Source: Paragordius varius
Lineage: Eukaryota > Nematomorpha
Assembly (NCBI GenBank): GCA_964247055.1
Contig: OZ176057.1
Location: 2,480,001 to 2,544,000, forward strand
Direction of reading: 5' to 3'
Length of the DNA stretch: 64,000 nt
Part shown: one piece after another, positions 34,281 through 45,416 of the stretch
Layout: every line of letters starts with the position of its first letter
How positions within the stretch are numbered: position 1 is the first letter of the stretch
Position numbers and translations under genes: made by a program
The notes under the pieces: generated by a model
The model's database searches: none
Seen by the model: the letters and a program-made list of their open reading frames with translations, nothing else
Told to the model about the DNA's origin: nothing

Positions 34281-36319
34281 CTATAAAAATTTAGAAAATA
34301 AGGTAAAAAATTTAAAACATATTTTTTTATATTTTGTTTAAATGCAATGATCTTATAGGGCAGTATTTTTTATTAACCGCTAAATTTAGCCTAGTTTTAT
34401 GTAAAAATTTCATGCTCCCAAAAATATTTTTTCAAAACATTTTTAAATCAAATTAAAACCGATGGATAATATTTGTGTCTATCCAGGTAAATATCATATT
34501 TTCATAAAAAATTCCATCGTCTTTGTTATGTAAAGTTTAATAATGCAAGAAATATTACCATGTCATTAAGCGCAAATAATCAAACAGTATACGAAATACC
34601 CTATTTAATTTTACTACACTTACCTTATCTATCGATATTTTTGAAACTAAAAACTGTTGGTTGTAAAAATGTGTCACCATGGGTTAGCTTCTATTTTATA
34701 TAGCTTTCTCTTGAAAATGTTTGTTATGAAATAATAATACAAGTGACCGAAAATAGAATCTTTAATTATTTTTAAAGAGAGGTTCACATAGAGTTCAGAT
34801 ATATTTTAATTCATTTTACCACAGACATGATCAAATTTCTTATTTTTCATAGTAAATTCTGTAAAACTGAGAAGAGAGAATTTTATAAATAGGCCTATGT
34901 ATTTTCATTTAAAAGGTCCATGTAACTAGGCTCTTGGGTGATTTTAGTCTCATAAAAAATTGATTCTAAACATTTTTTTGATTTAAATTGCATTTGGCAT
35001 ATAAAAAACTAGGATTAAGACTTAACCTTTTGGGTTCCACATCACTGTCAGCTCTGGGCAGGAACGAACAATTTAAGTCCTTACATTTTAATATGATAAA
35101 GGAAAAAAGTCACTTTAAACAGTATATAATTATTTAGAGTATTAGTGGAATTTAAAAATAGGGATATAACTTTTTAATAATGCATTTTTTTAAACAATTC
35201 AAAAAAAAATTCATACCAGCTTTTTCGCCGCCATTTTTTTTCTTTTAATTCACAATTCGAAATTAATGTATATTATCGTTAAATGTAAATAATCAACTTC
35301 AGTAAGCTTTCAGGTTGTATTACCATCAAAAACTTGATGTTTAGTTATTTTAAAATCAGTCTAGTTCAATCGTGTTTTGGTGCTGTCACAATTTTCTCTT
35401 TTAAATTACAAAATTGTAAATATGTGAACTTTTTTATCTAATACAGGAGAACAATGTTTGATAATCAAATTTTAACTTAAATAACTTTTAAAAAGTAGCT
35501 CTTTTATCAGAGGGATCCCAAAAAATTGCGGACAGTAAGGTCATAAAGTGTTATCAATTAACTATAAATCCATTTGCCTATATATCAAGGGCAAATTTTC
35601 TATGAGTTTATATAATCAACTGTCTGTTTTACTTAGATGAATGTCTAATTTAAAGAATGTAGAGGCTAGCAAATGTAAACCATATAACAAAATAAGTAAT
35701 TTCATATTTTTGAATGAGCTGAAGACCCAATTTTTGACTAAAATTCTAAGTCTACCCCAATCCAGGTTATATGATATTAAAAAAGTCCCCAATTTTTAAA
35801 AAACGTCCATTTAATAAAAATATCTCTTATTTCACAATTTTTTCCTCAAATTATTGCTTATACAATATTTTATTTGGATTTTTTGTGTTCAATACCCTTG
35901 CTGTAAAGTATAAAATAAAACTGTAAATTGTTAATATTGTATATGGGAGAAATTAAGGCTCAAAAAGATATGGTTCCCTTTTTAAAAAAATATTTTTCTT
36001 TCATTCTTTTACATTTTGTCCTATATAATTTCGATTTTTACTAAATCTCAAAGGGTCGCAGGACATATGCTTTATACCAAGTATAATTATTACCAGTATA
36101 ATTGATGTAAACCCATATCGAATTTAAAAGAATTAAGTTGCATATTTTTATCAAATATGATTAAACAAGAACAATATAAAAATCTATTAAAAGCAGTGGA
36201 TTTTGCTATAGTTATTGGAATTTTTTTAAATACACCCTATATAACTACAATATTTATTTATAAATTATATAGAACATTTATGTAAATATGTATTAACAGT
36301 AGAAAAAAATTATATTTAA

Positions 36320-36478
36320 TTAAATGTCGGATAAAAATTCAAAAAAGGTTTCGTATTAAATTTATAGAGCAAAAACTAAAAGACGAATGTATTTTTCAAA
36401 AAAACAAACAATTTCCTTTTAAACCTTATTGTTATAAAAAAAATTGTTTTCATTTTTACGTTCAGTCTGTATAATTTT
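36320..36478. mobile_element. Tc1/mariner-like MITE, decayed, beside the RNPS1 3' end
   Basis: It contains 'aaaagacgaatgtatttttc' and ends with 'tttttacgttcagtctgtat', matching the family terminus. It stops about 22 bp from the RNPS1 stop codon. Confidence 0.6.
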
Positions 36479-36498
36479 TTAGAAGTCATAATCAATGG

Positions 36499-36504
36499 TT
36501 TATT
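36499..36504 (-). promoter_or_regulatory. Poly(A) signal overlapping the RNPS1 stop codon
   Basis: The minus strand reads GAATAAAC: the stop TAA is inside an AATAAA hexamer. The next 20-180 bp downstream are a decayed mariner-like MITE, so other signals within it could also be used. Confidence 0.4.
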
Positions 36505-38545
36505 CAGAATCGCTAGTGGTAGATGAACTGCTAGATGTGTTTGAACTTGAATTGTCATTATCTGATGAAGAAGAAGTCGACGAGTTCGAACTTGAACCAG
36601 AAGTACTTTTAGATTTTTTGCTGCTCTTTCTTTTATTTTTGTCCGTTTTAGCGTTTTCTTTCAAATTCTCGTTTGATTGTTTTTTGACAACTTTTTCGTC
36701 CGTTACTCTTTTGGCGGTTGTTCTAACTTTTTTGGCATCACGTTCGGCGGCGTTGTCATGACGACGGTTGCTATTGGCAACGGAGCTACCACCTGATTTC
36801 CGGTCAGCTGCTGATTTAGATCTTGAACGTTTTTGCCTGGCTCCTGAATTTCGCCCAATATCAGCTGATTGATTTATAATGGAGTGATCATCTGTTTTCT
36901 TACCACTACTGAGTTCTTGCGCAAGTTTTTGTTCCTTAACATCAGTCACAATTGGTTGTGAATTGTTATTATGCGTAGACTTGATGTTTTTGTCCTTTAA
37001 ATCCGTGGTGGACGTATTACTATGTGAAACAGAAACACTGTCAGTAACATTTTTAATTTTATCTCTATATATATTTTAACAGAAAATGGTATAATTTAAA
37101 TTATCATGAATAAAAATTAGGTAAATTATGATCGGATATAAATGATATCCAAACGTTTAAAAAGTTAATATTTAGCTCCTAAACTATCCCAAAACACATG
37201 GATAAAATTATTTGTATAAATATTAAAATGACAATTACAATAGAAAACTATCTATAATCCTTAATCCCCTTTTAGAAGTCAAACAGCGCGTAAATTATGT
37301 TTATACATGATAGATTTAAAGACTCGTAGCATGTTAAACCTTGATGATTTTTTATCTTTATCATGCGGGTATTCATTCCTAGTGGATGAGGAATAGTCCT
37401 CTTTTTGGTTGCCCCCGGCAACAGAAACAGCCTCTTTATTAACTGTCTTTTCCTTTTGGTTGCCATCGGTAACGGAAATATTCGAGACATTTGACTGAGC
37501 ATCATGCATGGGTTTTTGTTTGTTAACAGGCGGTATAAATAGTTCTTCTAAAATTTAAGCAATTTCATTAAATTATATTAATTAAATTATTATCAAGATT
37601 TATTCAACATGTGAATTCATGTTACCAACATTTATGTGCATTATTTAGCCACCCAAAATTAAGGTTCTTTGTGGTTTATCAAAATATTTTTCATTTCACA
37701 AAAGACCTTAATTTACTATTTTGTTTTGCAAATAATTCCAAATCATAAAACTAATTTTAACATATCAAAAATAAAAATGATATTGATGAAAAAAATTACT
37801 AGTTTATAATAACCATTCAATCAATAATTAATCTAATCTTATTTGCCTTAAAAAAATAATCTTTAAAATTGAAAAAATATTGGAAACAAAACAGATTTTG
37901 ACCAAGTTAGTTTGATTATTTTACATATATATTTTTAAATAATTAGTAGTATTTTTGGTATCTAATAAATATATATATATACACTAATATTTTAATATTA
38001 AATGCAACATCAAACCTTTTTCTACCGGTTTATGAGACGAACCAGCTGATTTCGAATTATCATGTGTTTCATCTTTCCTGTAATGTCCGGAATCCTATAA
38101 TAGTTTATATAATAGATTTTAACTTCAATTTTAAAGGTACAACTATTAAGATTAAAAAATAGTAAAGTTAATATTTACTTCAAATAAAAATTATAAATAA
38201 AATAACATAAAAAGTTCAATTTAATAAATTTGCGTTAAATTGATCCAAAGCTTAAATTTTATCCTCAATTTGGAATCACTAAATAACAAACAAAGTATGA
38301 TGTACGCATATATATACGTATATTTATAAACAAAATAAAAATCTATAAACAGTTGTCAAATAAAATGACATGTAAATAAATTATTTTTATCATTGATAAA
38401 GTCATCTTCATAAAATGACAAAATTTTTTTGAGGCATTCTAAAATGGACAATAAAAAATACTTGAGTTTGCTTTCGAGAATTCGAAGAATTGTAGGATGG
38501 GACAACAAAAGCTACTATAATTTCTTGACCATCAATTTGACCTAA

Positions 38546-38592
<47 letters not shown>

Positions 38593-41151
38593 TTAAGAAT
38601 AATGAAAAAATAAACCAAAATAGAATATGAAAAAAAGATTTGAGAATTTTAAAATTCCATAATTCCGTAGAGAGAGAGAAAACCTCCATTCATAAATTTT
38701 TGAGCTTTGGCCGCTTCATTGGGTGTTTCATATTCGACGTAAGCGAAACCACGTGAGTACTGAATGTGATGACCCATTCGATCACGTGGCATATCAATGG
38801 CAACAATGTTGCCATAGTGACCGAAAATCTCTTTGATGTGATCGGCGGTAACGTGACGCGTCAGCCGGGCTACGTGAAGTCGACAGGGTAGGACATCTGG
38901 TTTCTTAAATTCGGAGGCGGTTGAACCAATAGCAGCGTGTTGTCTTGATGCAACAGTTGTAGATCTATCAGGTGAGCGAGTCACGTGGGTATGGCGTGAT
39001 CGGGTTGCTGCCCCAGTCCGAAGTTTTGGTGATGGTGTTCTACAATAAAATTATAAAAATAAAATTAAGTGGAAAAAAATATGGCTGATATGACTAATTT
39101 TGCTAACTGCTGCTAAAAATTGGGCAAATTGTCACGCACATTTAAAAAAAGACCGCAAAAATATTTTTTTAGTAATTACAGGGCATTTTTAAAATGTATG
39201 TATAAAATATTAGAATAGTATGTTGCTGCTCTAAATAATAGTAATTTGGAAACGAATATGAAAACCAGTCAAAACTTTATATAAATACGATAGTAAGATT
39301 CTTATATGTAAAGTAGAAAAATATACATTATAAATATAATTTCCCAAATTATTTAACACGTCAATAAGAATATAAATAATTAATATTTATCTATACAAAA
39401 TAGGTACGTTTCGTGGGTTCAGTTAAAACAACTCAAGCACATGTGACAGCTAAAAATTCGCCTCAGAAAAATTTAACTTTAATTTCGAAATCCATGCGCT
39501 GTAACATACTTTAGAATAAATAAAATGAAAATATATAAAATCACATGTATATCAAAAAGTCATGTATATATAAAAAATTATTTTACCGCGTAGAAGATCG
39601 ACTCTTCCTAGGTTTAGCGAGACTGTGATGATGACCGGAAGTGGAATGAGGATCTTTCCCTGTCCGGTCTACTCCTCGGGTTTCTGATCGACCATATGAT
39701 GATTTAGATGTATCAGCTGGAACCAAATTAGTCGGGGCAGCTGATGATGACGGCGGTTGTTTACTTGACTTTAATGTAAAAAATATAACAATTTAAACCA
39801 TGAACTTATACAGTAAATACCTTTGAATATTTGTAATTAACATTTAAATATTAGGAGTAAAAAAATGAATTATAAAAAGAAAAAAACAAAGGGGCATGGT
39901 GCACGAGTATGCATTACCATGCCCACCAAATAATAAATTTTTTTTACTTTTGTTAAAAAATTACTCAAAGTAATAATATCAATAAAAATAATCCGCTAAA
40001 GAGTAAAATAATATATAATTAAAATCGAAATTATAGTATCAGTTTTAAAAATCATTTATAAGTTTTGCGATATAATTGTCGCTAAAAATTCGGGTAAACA
40101 AATATTTCTGGACATCAAAACAATAAAAATACCGCTGATGTCATTTTTGTCGTCTCCGATTTGGCAGACGATAATTTCTTGATAGAATCGTCTGTTTTGT
40201 TCGCTACTGTTCCAGATGATCTTGGAGGAAAAGCACTAAATAACACACATTACAGAATATTTCAAATAGATTTTTTACTCTAATTTAATTTAAAATATTT
40301 TTGATACAAAAAAAGGGGTTTAGAAACAAAATGTTGCGGGTTCAAAATTTCACTAAAAAATTAATTTCCATTATTTTTTGGTCAAATAGTTAAGACTTTG
40401 TAACCACATTTTTTATTTAAATTTATATAAATCATCAAGTGTAGGCAAACTTTTATAAATTATAAATATTGCTATTATATATAATTAAAATCCATACAGC
40501 ATAACTTGAAATAGAAAATAGTTAGACAAAACTCTTTTGATTTTTCCATTAATTCCTCCATTTAAACATAATTACGTATATTAAACCCTGTATGAGGGAT
40601 ATGATCGCCTGTGTCAACGCGTGGTCTTCTAGCTTCCTCAGGAAGTTTCCTACCACTAGCTCCAGCATGATGATGAGAAGGTTGTTGACCCCGACGATCC
40701 CGTTCACGCATCATGGCACGATCTTGACTCCGACTGCGTGCGCGTCTAGCAGCACCCGCCGGAGGTGGAGAAGAACGGCGAACACCACTTCGATAACTAT
40801 CGTTTCTATGACGACGACCGCTATCACGTGCTTTAGCGGAGGCAGTGGATTCAGGTCCGGGTCTGCGTCTACTTACAGCTCGGGGTGATGGAGTACTTCT
40901 TGATGAGCCTGCGAATTTGTGTAAAATTCAAATTTAGAATATGACCATAAAAAAATTGATGTGCCATTATAAAAATATTTTACAAAACTTACCGGTGGAA
41001 GAACTCGAGCTACTGCGACTTCTATAAAAGATTACTATAAAATAAACTTTGATCCGGATGTAGTGCTAGAGGATGAGAAAGAAGATGCTCTTCTACGCTT
41101 AAAACTACCAGAAGCATTACTTCTGTTTGTTACTGGTCTACGATCTCCCAT
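36500..41151 (-). CDS. RNPS1: RNPS1, RNA-binding protein with serine-rich domain, extended form
   Basis: Ten exons (from the 5' end): 41151-41048, 41021-40993, 40910-40587, 40235-40133, 39768-39587, 39039-38684, 38541-38462, 38094-38016, 37547-37340 and 37064-36500 (TAA). RNPS1 is a nuclear splicing activator in the ASAP complex and the exon-junction complex. The RRM is diagnostic: LHVARLTRHVTADHIKEIFG, IDMPRDRM, SRGFAYVEYETPNEAAKA, then GGQIDGQEIIVAFVVP across the intron 6 junction. Ser/Arg-rich sequence (FKRRRASSFSSSSTTSGS, SRSSSSSST, RRARSRSQDR) precedes it, as in the family. The product would be about 676 residues against 305 in human, mostly from a C-terminal tail (exons 8-10) rich in Ser, Asn and Lys, ending in a Ser/Asp/Asn run. 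Exon 3 needs one extra base in a run of five G (+ strand 40859-40863) to stay open, probably a homopolymer error. Intron 1 is only 26 nt. Confidence 0.93.
38549..38588. repeat. (TA)n microsatellite in RNPS1 intron 6
   Basis: About 20 TA units lie 8 bp upstream (in RNPS1 sense) of the exon 7 acceptor, so they overlap the region where the polypyrimidine tract and branch point should be. Confidence 0.9.
41022..41047 (-). other. 26-nt intron in RNPS1
   Basis: On the minus strand the stretch starts GTTTAT and ends TTTTATAG. Reading through meets an in-frame TAG, while removing exactly these 26 nt joins codon phase 2 to 1 and continues the Ser/Arg-rich frame (SGSK then SRSSSS). It is followed by a 29-nt exon. 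Confidence 0.7.
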
Positions 41152-43547
41152 CTTTTAAATTACGCTAATGAATAACTGCAAAATATGTTTCATGTGATTT
41201 AATTGATACAATTTTAGCAACCAACATCCAAAAATTTAAATTTTATAGGTATATTAAATATAATCTAAAGCTTTTAATCAATTTATAATTGCATTAGGCC
41301 CAATTTTAAAATAAAAACCGGTAGGCTGGATGCGGAAAATTTACAAAATTGTTAGATTTCTAAATACTGATAAACTATAAGGACGAATATACCATTGGTT
41401 CACATATTTATGCCAATTGCCAAAATTTGGAAAGAAGTCGAAATATTTTACTAAGACTTAAATGATTCTTTAAAAAATATAATTATAATATATCACCATC
41501 TATATATGAAAATCAAAATAATATTTTTAAAAAATTTGTATATGGGCTTTGAAAGTAAATTTGCTCTCTAAACAAAAGTGGTGAAAGCTAATTTATATAA
41601 AAATATTTTAAAAAATTGCTTTTTTTAAAACAATTAAATTTAGAAAAATTTCGATGCGTATTCCAGAATAATGCAATTGATGGAAATGTTATAGCGCTTC
41701 AAGATATTATAACAACGCTTTTCTAAAACTTTTAATATTTCTAAATTCTGTTTAAAATTTGATTTTGCAACAAACAAATAATATTTTTAATAAAAATATT
41801 TTGATCTTGTTTAATTGCATTCAACACCTATATGGTAAAAAATTTAAATTTTACATATAAAATAGAAAAACATAAGAATAAATATTATTCTAAGTATCAC
41901 TATAGTTTTATTACAAAAAAACTCATTGTTTAAAACTGTATTATATAAAATAATAATCTTAATTGGTCATACAATCAATCATCTTTTTTATATTGTAATT
42001 GAATAGTTTATAGATAAAAAATTAAAGTATAAACAGGCGCGGAAAAGAAACTGGTATGTTCACTCCTGATATACATATTCTTTTTTAAAAAATTTTTCAA
42101 CATTCTCTGATAAATGGACTCTATAATATTATAATAATTTCTTATCCCACCTAAATAACTGTTCTAAAACAAAAATTCGTCCTAAATAAAAATTAGCTAA
42201 CCCACCTCCTACGATCTTATAATCCATCAATCCTTTATCTGTTTTATTATTCGGAAGAAATTTAATTAATTGGAAAATACTTTATAGCCAGACATTTTAC
42301 ACAACCCTTATGACAAACGTTATTATATTTAATCGCTTGCTTTCCACAGATTACAAGCACACATGAAAAACAATCCTACAAACGTAAAATTTTATCTTCA
42401 ACAACTAAATTATTCCCTAAATATTGGAAAAATCAGTGGATATATCATACTGATTCTTATATCTGAGTACATCACCACTATGCCAAATCCACACATAGAA
42501 AGGAATAACTTTGTAATTAGCTCCTGTAACCTTACAAAAAACATGGCGACATGGAATATACGTGGCAGTTCAGGTAACAAATTGGATATAATAAATCGCG
42601 AGATGAAAAAACGTTTAAAACATCTATGTGTTGGGCGGAGACTCATATACAACATAACTCACACAAAATATTCGATTATTACTCGTTTTATAGGTATTTT
42701 TTATATTTTGTATGTTTTGTCTGTTTAATTTCAATTTTTACTGTAATAATCTAGAGCAATGGTATTCATTAAAGGCAAAATTTTTATCTTGCCTAAAAAA
42801 CCGCATACCCATTGATAACGTTAAATTTCATGATTGTTTGGCACATTTGCAAACACTTATATACCCAAAATAAGCAAATAAAAAATAAATTTAAATCAGG
42901 GCCATAGATAAGTCTTTTAGGGCCATGGTTTGAGTGTATCACTGATTTAAAACATATGTTTATTCGGACAAATTTAAACTAAACGCTTTACCAAGGACAT
43001 TTAGGTAAAGTGTTATAATAACTTTATTTGCCAATTTTGACGCCATATTAAAAACAAATATACCTTTATATTGCTTTTATAAGCAATAATATATGTTATT
43101 TCCCATAAGGTCATTTGGATAATATATATATATATATATATCTATTTATTTATTTAACAAACTAATACATTAACGAAACGGTGGATGTCAATTTATTTTA
43201 TATGGTGCCCAATTTAAACAATATATTTGAGCGGAATAAACATTGAGTTCTGTTTTCGGATATTACGAAATTGCATTTGCGTTGATATTTAGCCTTTTAA
43301 AACATTGTATTTCACTGCGATTGCTAAAAAGATGTTTGTTTGTTCAAATAAAACCTATATATCATAATGTTTTTTACATTGTGAGCTCTAGACAAATATT
43401 GGGTTAGGGACCATTTTGTACAATAATATGTCCCCTTAAAAATAAAAAACAACTATATTATAAATATAAGTGAAAACTTCCAAAAAATTAATTTTATATT
43501 TTATATCATCACTTTTTAATCATTATCTCACTGTGCTGAAAAATAAT
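41152..43547. other. Divergent intergenic region between RNPS1 and the Cys-rich gene
   Basis: It should contain the promoters of both flanking genes; no specific promoter motif is discernible in the AT-rich DNA. It holds a LINE fragment (about 42363-42650), a mariner-like right end (about 42650-42742) and a TA microsatellite (43121-43141). Confidence 0.55.
42363..42650 (+). mobile_element. RTE-type LINE, 5' endonuclease fragment
   Basis: The open frame includes MATWNIRGSSGNKLDIINRE, which matches the start of the APE-type endonuclease of RTE-like LINEs (T-W-N-x-R-G, then K-L-D-x-I). Only this beginning is present; the catalytic core and reverse transcriptase are missing. A mariner-like MITE end follows immediately and may mark the truncation. 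Confidence 0.6.
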
Positions 43548-45416
43548 ATGCGTAGCATTATAATACTTTTTTTGATTACTATCGTACATTTGGTGGCTTC
43601 AAGAACAGCTAACTTAGCTCCATCCCAACAAACAACCGAAAATCAATTAACGGTAAAAACAAATTTTTAAGCCCTCTATAATAATATAAAAATACGGATA
43701 ATACTAATGCATATATATATATATATCATATTAAATTACGTAAACATTATAAACTAATAATGTGAACTTTTTAAATAAGTTTGAATACGTTGAAAATATT
43801 ATATTATTGTCAAAAATATATAAATTATAACAAAATAGGATGCAATAATATATAGGGGTGATTGATCTTATTCACTATCAAAAAAATTTAAACACTATAT
43901 AAGGTATCAATCACATTTCCTTATAATTCATTGCATTTTTTTAACTTAAAATATTTATGCATTATTCACACATAATTTAAATTAAATTACCAATATACCA
44001 ATATATATATAAATATATTTTTTAGGTAACTATCGAACAATATAAATGCCCACGTTACAATGTTAATATAGCAAATTGTGCTCCGTGCGATCTCAGTTCC
44101 TGTGGCTGGGACAATCAAGTCATGAATGTCCTTTGCATACCCTATGTTTGTAGGGGCCAATGTAAGGCAATTATCATAAATCAAGATACGAATGCTACAT
44201 TGCAATGTGGTACGATATCGCTTAAAAATGCCAAAATTATTCAAAATGTGCTACAGGTATATAAAATAAGTTGACATTGCTAAATATTGTAAGCTAACAG
44301 CAATATATTATACAGCACAGAGCATTATTATTGCGGAATAGTAGTAAAAAGTTAACATTGACTTTTGCTGAATATGTCATCTGACAAAAATTTATGCACT
44401 TAGTGTGAAAATAGGGCTCCTAACAAATAGCGTTAAAGATTTTTTTGGTTTCAAAACAGACGGTTGTTTACTATAAGCTCTCGGGTAGAAAACTACCCCA
44501 AAATGTCACCGGGTACAAAAATAAAATGAAAAACTAACAATTTTTATATATAAATATATACTCATAGTATATTTTCAACGTTTAATAAATATCAGTAATA
44601 AATGTTTTGTTTGTTTTTTTTAAGTCGAAATAACATTCATACAATTTTATGTCAATACAACAATCAAATTTATTTAAGCTTAATTTTACTTATATTACGA
44701 TTAAACTTGGTCAAATAAAACAATGGATTTAAAATCAAAAAATATGTTTTTAGGATATATTATAGTCTTATTTTGTGAGAATATGTTTAAATTATTTTTT
44801 ACTTTTTAGAGTCTCCCTCCGAAAACTACACCAACTCCGGTTTTTACCCCCAAAAATGTAAGCTTTATTGCAAATATTTGCAATAATTAAACTTTTAGTC
44901 TCATCAAAAACATTTCAACTTTTATTTAATTTAGATTTGCGTTAATACAATAATATAGAATGCACTCTTTTTGGCCATTTGGTCATACAGTAGTGCATGA
45001 GTAAATACAACAGAATGTTGAAATTAAACAATTTTTCCAATCTTTGATACAAAATTTGTTTTATTCCATACGTTATTGTATTACCATTTGACCAACAATT
45101 AATAAGCATACTGTATTTATCCCTCTGAAAAAACTTTTATATCAACTTTTCTTTTCTTTAGTTTAATGAAACAGATCGCCTATCTTGCCCTCGACCATTT
45201 AGAGGAGTAGGACCAACCATACCTGAAAACTGTAATCCGTGTGCCTACAAAACTTGTACAACGCAATACTACAGTCAGGTTTTTTGTTCCCCTTACTATT
45301 GTGATGATGGGTTAGGTTGTCGCGCTATGCATGAGGATGACAAAGCCAATATCATACAATGTAATCAATACTCTTTGACTGATCAACAGATTTTGAGCAT
45401 TGGTGGAGGGCAATAA
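43548..45416 (+). CDS. Secreted protein with two eight-cysteine modules
   Basis: Four exons, all phase 0: 43548-43652, 44026-44256, 44810-44857 and 45162-45416 (TAA); 212 residues. The start MRSIIILFLITIVHLVASRT gives a textbook signal peptide and sits at the boundary of exon 1; an in-frame ATG at 43470 would add 26 residues before it and spoil it. Exon 2 and exon 4 each encode one module with the same spacing: C-x9/14-C-x2-C-x4-C-x9/10-C-x4-C-x3/5-C-x13/14-C. Shared residues include CPR, NC.PC, PY.C and the ending 'C..(I/Y)SL'. Exon 3 is a 16-residue Pro/Thr linker (SLPPKTTPTPVFTPKN). Even cysteine counts and one module per exon suggest a disulfide-rich extracellular protein made by exon duplication. 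I do not recognise the family; a toxin-like, protease-inhibitor or matrix role is not shown. Confidence 0.87.
44961..45115. mobile_element. Hairpin element (AGTAGTGTATGG family)
   Basis: In intron 3 of the Cys-rich gene. Arms 'atttggtcatacagtagtgcat' type and complementary 'ccatacgttattgtattacc' plus 'atttgacca' are visible. Confidence 0.6.

Larger units (their letters stand above)
33832..36499. other. Convergent intergenic region between the unidentified gene and RNPS1
   Basis: Both neighbouring genes end here. It holds a mariner-like MITE (33983-34280), the dispersed repeat (about 35100-35480), a mariner-like right end (about 35960-36040) and a decayed copy at about 36320-36478, right beside the RNPS1 stop. 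No gene seen. Confidence 0.6.

Noticed and set aside
36495-36761. + strand open frame rich in Glu, Leu and Phe
   Set aside because: It is the antisense shadow of the low-complexity Ser-rich tail of RNPS1.
40809-40886. Small intron in RNPS1 exon 3 starting at GTAAGTAG to explain the frame change
   Set aside because: No downstream AG gives the phase required to re-enter the Ser/Arg frame; a one-base homopolymer error fits better.
40592-40888. + strand open frame of 98 codons
   Set aside because: Antisense to the Ser/Arg-rich exon 3 of RNPS1; Ser/Thr/Arg bias is what the complement produces.
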